DNA of 6,750 bases from contig JAISOP010000216.1 in NCBI GenBank assembly GCA_031275525.1, positions 1 to 6,750 of the forward strand. Direction: 5' to 3'. Position 1 is the first letter of the stretch; the number at the start of each line of letters is the position of its first letter. Source of the DNA: Tannerella sp. (GTDB taxonomy: Bacteria; Bacteroidota; Bacteroidia; Bacteroidales; Tannerellaceae). Positions 1 to 6,737 of the stretch are shown here, piece after piece. The notes beneath the pieces were generated by a model, which was not told where the DNA came from, searched no databases, and was given only the letters and a program-made list of their open reading frames with translations. Position numbers and translations under genes: made by a program.

Positions 1-1
1 C

Positions 2-1210
2 TTCATCCGGGCATTCAACTATTACCACATGCTGTTTTACTTCGGCGACATCCCGCTCATCACCCGGACGCTGACCGTGGCCGAATCCAGGGAAACCTCC
101 CGCCAGCCCAGGGCCGAGGTCCTGGCCTTCGTGCTCCGGGAACTGGAAGAGTCGCTGGCCGACATCGAGGCCGTCCCCGTGACGGAATCGGGGCGCGTCA
201 ACCGGGATGTGATCAACGCCTTTCTCTGCCGCGTGAACCTCTATGAGGCGAACTACGAGCAGGCGCTGCAACATGCCGACGCCGTCATCAACACCGGTAA
301 ATACGAACTGTTCGGCGATTACGAAAACCTGTTTCGCCCCCAGACCGACGGCCAGACGAAAGAGATTATTTTCGAGCGGCAGTATGCCGCACCGCTCTAT
401 GTGCATGAAGTGAACAAGATGCTGTCGCCCTCGTCCTCGGTTTACACGGGCTGGACGCGCGTGCTTCCCCTGCAGGACTTTGTGGATGAATACGAATGCA
501 TCGCCGGGCACCCCTGGCACGACTGCGAGGCGCTGGGCTGCGAATATGTTCAAAAGCGGAAAGAGGTGGAAACGGACACCCGGCGGGGTGAATACGAATT
601 CCGCGACCCGCGCCTGGCCGTCTCCATCCAGTATCCTTTCTGGGAATGGAAGGTGGACGGCGTGGTGAAGTCGGTCTACGGCGTGGACGATCCCGCCAGC
701 AGGGACTACACCCAGTCGGCCACACACACGACGGGCTACCTGCTGGCCAAATGGATCGACCTGCGGGGCGAAAACATCGACCGCGACCGGGCCGAGAAGA
801 ACATGACCATCCTGCGTTACGGCGACCTGCTGCTCATGAAAGCGGAAGCCCTGATCGAAACCGGTCAAAACCTGGGTGAAGCCGCCCGGCTGATCAACCA
901 AATCCGCGCCCGGGCCGGGATGCCCTCCATCCCCGCAGGCGCCCAGGACGAGCTGCGCCGCGCCTTGCGCCACGAGCGCCGGATAGAAACGGCCTTTGAA
1001 GGGTTGCGCTACTTCGACATCATCCGCTGGCGCATCGCCGGGCAGGTGAAACCCGGCAAGGCTTACGGCGCACGGATGAAAGCCATCAGCGAAAACATGG
1101 ATCACAAGTTCATGGAAGACCGCTTCTGGGACGACAAAATGTACCTCTTCCCCATCCCGCAGAACGCCAGAGACGCCAATCCGAATCTGACGCAGAACCC
1201 GGGCTGGTAG
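2..1210 (+). CDS. SusD/RagB-family nutrient-binding outer-membrane lipoprotein, 5'-truncated by window edge
   Basis: This is the C-terminal 402 codons of a SusD-like protein, ending at TAG 1208-1210. The frame is open from base 2 and reads FIRAFNYYHMLFYFGDIPLI, the conserved SusD helix (usually like FLRAYYYFNLVRLYGDVPL). The ATG at 29 is therefore internal, and the true start, signal peptide and lipobox lie left of the window. Family hallmarks follow: a TPR-like helix pair (INAFLCRVNLYEANYEQAL, from about nt 212), the FRDPRL segment (nt 599-616), the C-terminal SusD block with ILRYGDLLLMKAEALIETG (from nt 809), the ERRIETAFEGLRYFDIIRW segment (from nt 974), and the terminal NPGW. Family knowledge: SusD proteins are surface lipoproteins that bind a glycan or peptide ligand and cap a partner SusC channel. 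The partner should lie just upstream. A Cys-containing segment (three Cys in 15 residues, nt 497-541) sits before the DPRL motif. The ligand is unknown. Family assignment is very secure. Confidence 0.96.
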   Translation, partial: FIRAFNYYHMLFYFGDIPLITRTLTVAESRETSRQPRAEVLAFVLRELEESLADIEAVPVTESGRVNRDVINAFLCRVNLYEANYEQALQHADAVINTGKYELFGDYENLFRPQTDGQTKEIIFERQYAAPLYVHEVNKMLSPSSSVYTGWTRVLPLQDFVDEYECIAGHPWHDCEALGCEYVQKRKEVETDTRRGEYEFRDPRLAVSIQYPFWEWKVDGVVKSVYGVDDPASRDYTQSATHTTGYLLAKWIDLRGENIDRDRAEKNMTILRYGDLLLMKAEALIETGQNLGEAARLINQIRARAGMPSIPAGAQDELRRALRHERRIETAFEGLRYFDIIRWRIAGQVKPGKAYGARMKAISENMDHKFMEDRFWDDKMYLFPIPQNARDANPNLTQNPGW

Positions 1211-1255
1211 ACCGTCCGCTCCGTCCGTACCGTGTTTCCGTCTGCCGGAACACTC

Positions 1256-1291
1256 AAAGGGGCTGTCTCCGCGGGGGCAGCCCCTTTTTTT
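1256..1291 (+). terminator. Rho-independent terminator of the + strand susD-like gene
   Basis: Perfect 10-bp arms, AAAGGGGCTG (1256-1265) and CAGCCCCTTT (1278-1287), enclose a 12-nt loop and run into seven T (1285-1291). It begins 46 nt after the stop codon of the + strand gene. The T-run lies on the 3' side for + strand transcription, so the orientation is clear. Confidence 0.92.
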
Positions 1292-1308
1292 GGCGCACGG
1301 CGTCAGGG

Positions 1309-1400
1309 CAACACTAACGCATAGGTTAGGACAACACTAACGCATGCGTTAGGACAACACTAACGCATAGGTTAGGACAGCACTAACGCATAGGTTAGAA
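1309..1400. repeat. Four tandem 23-bp repeats with a palindromic core
   Basis: Four head-to-tail units of exactly 23 bp lie at 1309-1331, 1332-1354, 1355-1377 and 1378-1400. Units 1 and 3 are identical. Unit 2 differs only in the core, which is the perfect 16-bp palindrome CTAACGCATGCGTTAG. The other units carry CTAACGCATAGGTTAG, with two non-pairing positions. Unit 4 has an A-to-G change near its start and ends GAA instead of GGA. There are no spacers, so it is not a CRISPR array. It begins 17 bp after the terminator T-run and lies between convergent operons. Each CTAAC/GTTAG pair could be a half-site for a dimeric protein or a small hairpin. No function can be assigned from sequence alone. 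Confidence 0.95.
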
Positions 1401-1420
1401 TTTCCCTTTACTTCCCGATT

Positions 1421-1494
1421 TTTCACCACAAAGGCACAAGGGACACAAAGGGCTTTGTATCACCTTTGTGTTTCTTTGTGCCTTTGTGGTGAAA
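1421..1494. repeat. Large imperfect inverted repeat of the CACAAAGGCACAAAG type
   Basis: The left arm (1421-1451) starts TTTCACCACAAAGGCACAA. The right arm (1463-1494) is its reverse complement over those 19 bases, and pairing continues through an ACACAAAGG block after a short mismatch and one-base indel. The loop between the arms is about 11 nt. The unit would form a stem of about 30 bp in DNA or RNA of either strand. Repeats of this composition occur dispersed between genes in Bacteroidota and some other bacteria, and are often mistranslated as small proteins rich in LCLCGE or LCVFVV. I recall this family but cannot confirm copy number here. It lies between two terminators. Confidence 0.88.
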
Positions 1495-1520
1495 GAATCC
1501 TTGAATCCTTGCCGGAGGAT

Positions 1521-1564
1521 AAAAAAATACCGGAAACCCCATGCGGTTGCAGGGATTTCCGGTA
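1521..1564 (-). terminator. Rho-independent terminator of the - strand susC-susD operon
   Basis: The arms at 1528-1540 and 1552-1564 (TACCGGAAA followed by CCC, against GGG and TTTCCGGTA) pair over 13 bp with a single mismatch and an 11-nt loop. On the - strand the hairpin is followed by seven T (complement of 1521-1527). The stem begins 22 nt after the stop codon of the susD-like gene, the expected position for the operon terminator. Confidence 0.92.
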
Positions 1565-1586
1565 TAACTTCATTCATGTATCACTT

Positions 1587-3377
1587 TCACCATCCGGGAT
1601 TCTGGGCCATCGGAATGTCCTTGTTCGTGTCGATCACGGTCTGCGGGATCGGCCAGAGGTTGATATTCCGTGTCAGCGTCGCCCGCGGGTCGTCCCAGTG
1701 GGCATACTTCCTGATCCGGTCTGCGGCCACCGTTCCGCCCATGCGGAGCAGGGTGTTCCAGCGCGTTTCCTCGTAGACGAGTTCGCGGGCGCGTTCGTCG
1801 AGAATCAGGTCGAGGCTGACGTCCGCGGCCTGCACCTCATATCCGCACCGGGCGCGTTTGCGCAGCAGGTTGATGTCGGCAGCCGCGCCGGCGCTGTCGC
1901 CCTTGCGCCATTTGGCTTCGGCACGCAGCAGGATCGTTTCCGGCAGACGGATCAGGTATTCGTCGCGGAAGAGGTTGCTGCGGTTTTCGCCGTCGGCCAG
2001 GCCGGTATATTTATCCGTCGCGATCTTGCAGGAAACGGGATAGACGGTCGACCGGCCTACGTCCACGGCATCCTGGCCTTCCCCGTCCCGGTAAAGCACG
2101 CTCCAGGGGATCGCCTTGCCGTAATATTCGGAGGAAGGGTTGTTGCCGAGAAATACCCTGCGGAGCACGGCTTCGGAGTTGCGCAGGTCGTCGGCCCACT
2201 TGCCTTCGTAAACGATGTCGCGGGTGTAGAACGTCGGCATGACACACGAGATGCCGCGTCCGCCCACGTCCTCCAGCGTTCCTCCGGCGTGGGTGGATAC
2301 CACGTCGCGAAATACGGGGCTGAACAGGCGGGTATACGGCAGCTTGGCATTCCCGTCTTCCGTCCGGTAGGCCGTATAGTCGGTCTGCGCACACCAGATC
2401 GCCTCGCGGTTCCCGTTCTGGTAATCCTGATTGCCTTCCTGGAAGAGGTCCCAGTAGACATTGCCCTCCGTCGGATACCCTGCCGCCGAATAGAGGCGGT
2501 CGGGCGTCTGCTCGGCCACGACACTGGTGTGATAGAAGTCGGGGAAATCGTTCATGCGCGAGCCGAAACGCTCGGTCATCAGGCTGTATGTCCCGCCGTC
2601 GACAAGCTGTCCGGCAAAGGCAATCGCCCGGTCCCAGGCGGCGGCCGATTCGCCCCCGCGGCCCTCTTCGGCGAGGGTCACGCCCTTGTCGATATAGAGC
2701 TGCGCCAGGTTGTGCTGTGCGGCGCCGCGTACCAGCCGGCCCGGCTTGGCCGTTGTTTCGGGCAGGTCGTTGAGGATTTCCTCCAGTTCGTCGATCGCAA
2801 ACTGATACGTCTCCAGGCGGCTGGCCCGCTCGAAGTCATAGCGCGGCGAGGTGGTGATTTCCGTCACGACCGGCACGCCGCCGTACAGCTCGCCCAGGTT
2901 GCGGTAGCAAAAGGCGCGGAAGAAACGCGCCTGCGCCACGACATACGCCTTGTCGGCAGGCGACGCCCAGGTGATTGCCGGCAGCTCGGCGGCATACAGC
3001 GCCAGATTCGCCCTGGCAATCATCCGGTACCACTGCGAATAGATTTCGCGGAAGTCGCCCGTCGTCGAATTGAGGACGCTGTAGTCGTTGAAACGTCCGG
3101 CACGGCGAAAGAACGGCACATCATACATGTCCGTGCCGTTGCCCTTGAAATTCCAGAAGTAAGATTCCTCATTGGCAATGCAAAATATGCTGCGTACCTG
3201 CGAGTAGCAGGAAACCAGCACCTGGTCGACCTGCTCCGAACTCGAGAAGGCATTGTCTACCGTATAAAACGTTTCCGGCTTTTCTTCCAGGAACGCGCCG
3301 TCGTTGCATCCTGTCCACGCCAGCAGCAGTATGGCCGGCAGAACGATGCTCCTGTATAATCCTTTTATTTTTTCCAT
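1587..3377 (-). CDS. SusD/RagB-family nutrient-binding outer-membrane lipoprotein, complete
   Basis: A 596-residue SusD-like protein, somewhat longer than the usual 500-550. The N-terminus has a charged stretch (MEKIKGLYR), a hydrophobic core (IVLPAILLLA) and a lipobox with the acylated cysteine predicted at Cys24 (WTGC). This supports both the ATG at 3375-3377 and surface lipoprotein export. Family marks are the helix around 110-170 (EIYSQWYRMIARANLALY; AQARFFRAFCYRNLGELYGGVPV), the TPR-like helices at 215-260, the C-terminal block at 470-540 (LIRLPETILLRAEAKWRKGD and ERARELVYEETRWNTLLRMG), and the ending LWPIPQ with NPGW. Family knowledge: it binds substrate at the cell surface and acts as the hinged lid of the SusC channel. 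It follows the susC-like gene by 19 nt, so the two are co-transcribed. No Shine-Dalgarno is seen, as usual in Bacteroidota. Its C-terminal half is clearly diverged from the + strand SusD, so the two are not a recent duplication. The ligand is unknown. Confidence 0.97.
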   Translation of the reverse strand: MEKIKGLYRSIVLPAILLLAWTGCNDGAFLEEKPETFYTVDNAFSSSEQVDQVLVSCYSQVRSIFCIANEESYFWNFKGNGTDMYDVPFFRRAGRFNDYSVLNSTTGDFREIYSQWYRMIARANLALYAAELPAITWASPADKAYVVAQARFFRAFCYRNLGELYGGVPVVTEITTSPRYDFERASRLETYQFAIDELEEILNDLPETTAKPGRLVRGAAQHNLAQLYIDKGVTLAEEGRGGESAAAWDRAIAFAGQLVDGGTYSLMTERFGSRMNDFPDFYHTSVVAEQTPDRLYSAAGYPTEGNVYWDLFQEGNQDYQNGNREAIWCAQTDYTAYRTEDGNAKLPYTRLFSPVFRDVVSTHAGGTLEDVGGRGISCVMPTFYTRDIVYEGKWADDLRNSEAVLRRVFLGNNPSSEYYGKAIPWSVLYRDGEGQDAVDVGRSTVYPVSCKIATDKYTGLADGENRSNLFRDEYLIRLPETILLRAEAKWRKGDSAGAAADINLLRKRARCGYEVQAADVSLDLILDERARELVYEETRWNTLLRMGGTVAADRIRKYAHWDDPRATLTRNINLWPIPQTVIDTNKDIPMAQNPGW

Positions 3378-3396
3378 CGTTTGTAGTATGTGAATG

Positions 3397-6300
3397 TTAG
3401 AAACTAATGTTTGCGCCCAGCGTGAAAGTCGTCATCACGGGATAGTCGCCGGCGCGTACGCCATTCCCCACTTCCGGGTCTCCGCCTTCCCACCGGGTGA
3501 CGGTAAAGAGGTTCTTCCCCGACAGGAACACTTTCAGGTTCTGGATGTTCAGCGCCCTTACCCAGGGTTCGCGGAAGGTGTAGGAGAGGGTGACGTCCTG
3601 CAGGCGGACGAAGGAGCGGCACTGCAGTCCCTGAAAACGTCCGTCGCCGGCGAACGTGGCCGACGTATAGACGTTGCTCCTGTTTTCGGGCGTCCACCAG
3701 GGGATGTAAACGCTGTTGCTGTTAAACAGTCCCGATCCGCTCGTCATGTAGGCGTTCGCATTGTTTTTCAGGTAATAGCCGCCGCCGCCGAACGTGCCGG
3801 TCAGCATGGCATACAGGTCCCAGTTTCTGTAGGAGACCGTGTTGCTCATGTTCAGCTTGAAGTTCGGCCTGTCGTATCCCAGGATTTCGCGGTCTTCCGA
3901 GCCGATGGTCCCGTTGCCGTCCAGGTCCTTGTATTTGGGTACGCCGGCAACGACGCCGTTGGCCTGGATATATTCCGTATCGTCTTCCTGGACGATGCCG
4001 TCCTGCACCCATCCGTAGATGGCGCCGAGCGACTTGCCGATAAAGCGGCTGTTGCCGACGTCGTCGTCTTCCCGGCCGTCGCCGTCGATGTCGTCGCCGT
4101 AGAGATGAATCAGTTTGTTGCGGTTCAGCCAGAAGGTAAGTCCCGTTGTCCACGTCAGGTCGCGGTTCTCGATGTTGACCGTGCGGAGCGTCAGTTCAAC
4201 GCCCGTATTGCCGATTTCGCCCATCGACGATTTCATCTGCTCAAAGCCGGTCATCACCGGGATATTGCGGTCGAAAATCTGGTCGGTGGTGCGTGAGACA
4301 TAGAAATCCGCGTCGAAGAAGATCCGGCTGGCGAGCCATGCCGATTCGAAGCCTGCGTTCCACGACGAGGTTGTTTCCCATCCCAGCGAGGCATTGCCCA
4401 GCGCACCGGCGGTGATGCCGTAGAGGATGTTGCTGTCGCCAAATTCGTAGCGAATGCCGCCGGTCGAGCCGTTGTTGATGGTCGAAAGCGTGCCGTAGGG
4501 TCCCAGGCCCTGGTTGCCGTTACGCCCGTAGGAGAGTTTCAGTTTCAGGCTGTTCAGAAATTCCGCCGGTTTCATGAACGCTTCTTCGGTCACTTTCCAC
4601 GCCAGGCCGGCGGCGGCAAAGTCACCCCATTTCCGGTCGGCCCCGAAGACCGAGGCGCCGTCGCGGCGGTACGAGCCGGTGATGTAGTACCGGTCGGCAA
4701 ATCCGTAGTTCAGGCGTGCCAGGTAGCCGATGTTCGTCCTTACGTTACCGCCGATCTGCTTGCCGTTCGCATCGCTGTTGACATACAGGTCCACTTTCTG
4801 GACCTTTGCCTTGTGCAGGCCGCGCAGTCCCAGGCTCGTATTTCCGTTTTCGGAGAAGTCGCTGCCCATGATGTATTCGATGTTGTACTTCTGATAGTCG
4901 CGGGTAGCCACCAGCGTGGCCTCCAGGCTGTGCTTGCCGAACGTGTCGGCATACGTCAGGATATGGTCGGTCAGCCAGCTTTCGGTAGAATTGTTGTTGA
5001 TGGCCCCGTTGGCGCGGCTCAGCAGATTCTGGTATTCAGCCGGCGAATAACGGCTCGCATCGTTGTATTCGCCTTCCCTCACATAATATTTTTCGTAAAC
5101 GAAATCGCCCGACTGGTTCTTGCTCATATTGCCCGCATAATTGAAGCGGTAGCTCAGTCCCCTGATCCAGGGCACCTTGACCACGGCAAAGGCGTTGAGG
5201 CGGAAATTATTGCGCAGGTCCACATTCGTGCGGTTTTCTTCCAGCGTTCTCCACAGCGGATTGTTGCCCGACTGCGTGTAGGGATACCTTTCCAGCAGTT
5301 TGTTTGCCTCGTCGCGGTAAACCACCCCGTAGGGCGACATCACATACGCCGCTTCCAGGTCTGCCCCCACGCCGGAATAGTCCGAGCGGGAGTAGGCCCC
5401 GTCCAGCCCGATTTGCAGCCAGCCGGTAATGTCGGCGCTGACCTTGGCCAGGACCGACACGCGGTCGTAGTCGTCACCCACCACAACACCCTGGTTTTGG
5501 GCGTAGGATGTGGACAGGTAGTAATTCATTTTTTCACCCGCGCCCGAAACGGCCACCTGGTAATCCTGAATATATCCCGTGCGGGTAATCAGGTCGAACC
5601 AGTCGGTTTCCTTTCCGGCGTTCATCCGTTCCGTTTCCTGCGGTTTCAGCCACGAGAGGTCGGTGTTGTTGTTGCGTGCCATCACGGATTCGATCCACTG
5701 CTCGCCCTTCATCAGTTCCGGGCGGTTCTGCCACGCCTCCATGCTGCCCGAAGCGTTGAAGGTGACGACCGGCTTGCCCGTCCTTCCCTTCCGCGTCGTG
5801 ATGATGATCACGCCGTTGGCCGACCGCGAGCCGTAGGCGGCTGCGGAGGTGGCGTCCTTGAGGATGTCATACGAGGCAATGTCGTTCGGATTAATGTCGT
5901 TCAGGCTTCCCATATAGATGACACCGTCCACGACAATCAGCGGATCGTTGGAGCCGGAGATGGATTTCTGTCCGCGCAGCTGCATGGACGGCTGTCCGCC
6001 GGCCGAGTTCGTCGCGCCGATGTCCAGTCCGGCCACAGCCCCCTTGAGCGCTTCCAGCGCGTTCAGGTTCGGCACCAGCGCAACGGGCGAATTTTCAAGC
6101 CGGACGGAAGACACCGCCCCCGTGAAATCTTTCCTTTTGGCCGTACCGTAACCGATAACGATCACCTCGTCCAGCGCCCTGGTATCTTCCGTCAGCGTGA
6201 TCCTCATCCGGTCGGCGGCATTCACCGTCAGCGTCCGGAACCCCACAAAGGAGATTTCCAGTTCGGTACCGGGCGCCACCTGGAGCGTAAACCGCCCGTC

Positions 6301-6549
6301 CACATCCGTCACCGTACCCGTTCGGGCCGCGCCCTTCACGATCACGTTCGCTCCCGCGACCGGCTCGCCGGTCTCGTCATACACATACCCGGTGATTCCG
6401 CCCTGCTGAAGCACGGATTCGCCGGATACCGTCCCGCCGCCGGCCTGCACGGCGCCAAACGCCGGTACCAGCAGCAGGCATACACTCAGCAGCCTTACAC
6501 TTTGCAGGCGCCGAGTCCATCCATTACATAAAAAACTTTTTACTTTCAT
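3397..6549 (-). CDS. SusC/RagA-family TonB-linked outer-membrane transporter
   Basis: A 1050-residue SusC-type channel, normal length for the family. Domains in order: signal peptide at about 1-36 (RR-containing n-region, hydrophobic LLSVCLLLVPAFGA, likely cleavage after VQA); a carboxypeptidase-regulatory-like beta-sandwich at about 50-123 (GITGYVYDETGEPVAGANV ... GTVTDVDGRFTL); a TonB-box-like DEVIVIGYG at 127-135; the plug at about 138-255 with the SusC signature VVDGV ... DIASYDILKDATSAAAYGSR (206-242) and NGVIIITTRKG; then a 22-strand-type barrel to the C-terminal GANISF, whose last residue is Phe as expected for BAM insertion. Acidic Ca-loop-like segments lie at 819-830 and 875-886 (DLDGNGTIGSED). 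There is no STN domain, which argues against FecI/FecR-type signalling. The ATG at 6547-6549 gives a proper signal peptide. The frame stays open to a TTG at 6723, but that extension crosses a terminator hairpin and would bury the signal peptide. It forms an operon with the susD-like gene. The substrate is not deducible. Confidence 0.97.
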   Translation of the reverse strand: MKVKSFLCNGWTRRLQSVRLLSVCLLLVPAFGAVQAGGGTVSGESVLQQGGITGYVYDETGEPVAGANVIVKGAARTGTVTDVDGRFTLQVAPGTELEISFVGFRTLTVNAADRMRITLTEDTRALDEVIVIGYGTAKRKDFTGAVSSVRLENSPVALVPNLNALEALKGAVAGLDIGATNSAGGQPSMQLRGQKSISGSNDPLIVVDGVIYMGSLNDINPNDIASYDILKDATSAAAYGSRSANGVIIITTRKGRTGKPVVTFNASGSMEAWQNRPELMKGEQWIESVMARNNNTDLSWLKPQETERMNAGKETDWFDLITRTGYIQDYQVAVSGAGEKMNYYLSTSYAQNQGVVVGDDYDRVSVLAKVSADITGWLQIGLDGAYSRSDYSGVGADLEAAYVMSPYGVVYRDEANKLLERYPYTQSGNNPLWRTLEENRTNVDLRNNFRLNAFAVVKVPWIRGLSYRFNYAGNMSKNQSGDFVYEKYYVREGEYNDASRYSPAEYQNLLSRANGAINNNSTESWLTDHILTYADTFGKHSLEATLVATRDYQKYNIEYIMGSDFSENGNTSLGLRGLHKAKVQKVDLYVNSDANGKQIGGNVRTNIGYLARLNYGFADRYYITGSYRRDGASVFGADRKWGDFAAAGLAWKVTEEAFMKPAEFLNSLKLKLSYGRNGNQGLGPYGTLSTINNGSTGGIRYEFGDSNILYGITAGALGNASLGWETTSSWNAGFESAWLASRIFFDADFYVSRTTDQIFDRNIPVMTGFEQMKSSMGEIGNTGVELTLRTVNIENRDLTWTTGLTFWLNRNKLIHLYGDDIDGDGREDDDVGNSRFIGKSLGAIYGWVQDGIVQEDDTEYIQANGVVAGVPKYKDLDGNGTIGSEDREILGYDRPNFKLNMSNTVSYRNWDLYAMLTGTFGGGGYYLKNNANAYMTSGSGLFNSNSVYIPWWTPENRSNVYTSATFAGDGRFQGLQCRSFVRLQDVTLSYTFREPWVRALNIQNLKVFLSGKNLFTVTRWEGGDPEVGNGVRAGDYPVMTTFTLGANISF

Positions 6550-6599
6550 ACTTACTTGATTAATAAATAAAAAAAACAGTGATCCGGTTAATTCAATTT

Positions 6600-6629
6600 C
6601 CTGTATATCCGCGGTTTGCGGAACAGCAA
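6600..6629 (-). promoter_or_regulatory. Weak alternative promoter candidate for susC, downstream of the hairpin
   Basis: On the - strand a TTG (complement of 6627-6629) is followed after 19 nt by TATACAGG (complement of 6600-6607). The spacing suits the Bacteroidota pattern TTTG, 19-21 nt, TAnnTTTG, but only the TA and final G of the -7 element match. It is listed because it is the best candidate I found between the hairpin and the susC start. It would give a leader of about 40-50 nt. Confidence 0.2.
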
Positions 6630-6630
6630 T

Positions 6631-6670
6631 AAAAAAAGCTGCCCGACGTCTTACACGTCCGGCAGCTTTT
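6631..6670 (-). terminator. Intrinsic-terminator hairpin upstream of susC, same orientation as susC
   Basis: Arms of 16 bp (6634-6649 and 6655-6670, beginning AAAAGCTGCC) pair with one C-C mismatch around a 5-nt loop. Read on the - strand the stem ends in seven T (complement of 6631-6637), so it terminates transcription moving toward susC. The + strand side has only four T followed by ATG, so activity there would be weaker. It ends 81 nt before the susC ATG. It is either the terminator of a gene to the right of the window or an attenuator in the susC leader. Confidence 0.8.
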
Positions 6671-6720
6671 ATGACTTCCAGCAAAAACAGGTCTGCGTTG
6701 AGAGCCTGCAACGTTCTTTT

Positions 6721-6728
6721 CAAAATTA
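6721..6728 (-). promoter_or_regulatory. Candidate Bacteroidota -7 element (TAATTTTG) upstream of susC
   Basis: The - strand reads TAATTTTG, an exact match to TAnnTTTG, the -7 consensus of the Bacteroidota primary sigma factor. The -33 element (TTTG, 19-21 nt upstream) would fall at about 6748-6752, at or just past the window edge, so it cannot be checked. A start here would make a leader of about 165 nt containing the 6631-6670 hairpin. Chance matches to this short motif are common in AT-rich DNA. Confidence 0.35.
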
Positions 6729-6737
6729 TATGAAAAT

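Noticed and set aside
29..31. ATG at 29 as the start of the first susD-like gene
   Set aside because: The frame is open to base 2 and the residues before this Met (FIRAFNYYH) belong to a conserved internal SusD helix.
819..886. No domain label
   Set aside because: The acidic Asp/Gly loops in this residue range of the SusC protein looked like dockerin or EF-hand insertions, but DxDGNGxI-type loops are common in SusC barrels, so I did not call a separate calcium-binding domain.
1309..1400. Possible CRISPR array
   Set aside because: The units abut with no spacers and are only 23 bp long, and no cas gene is visible.
1395..1577. Small - strand ORF of 60 codons containing PLCPLCLCGE
   Set aside because: It is translation of the inverted repeat and the terminator hairpin, a common source of spurious hypothetical proteins.
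1256..1600. Insertion sequence or transposon remnant
   Set aside because: No transposase fragment or flanking target-site duplication is visible. The inverted repeat arms are separated by only about 11 bp, so they do not bound an element.
1455..3359. 634-codon open frame on the + strand
   Set aside because: It lies wholly antisense to the susD-like gene, has no recognisable domain, is rich in Arg, Val and Ala as expected from reading GC-rich coding DNA backwards, and starts inside the CACAAAG inverted repeat.
3394..4296. 300-codon open frame on the + strand
   Set aside because: A shadow of the 3' part of the susC-like gene, with no domain and no plausible start context.
4813..6531. 572-codon open frame on the + strand
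   Set aside because: It is antisense to the susC-like gene. Its His-, Arg- and Val-rich composition has no family resemblance, while the opposite strand encodes an unmistakable SusC protein.
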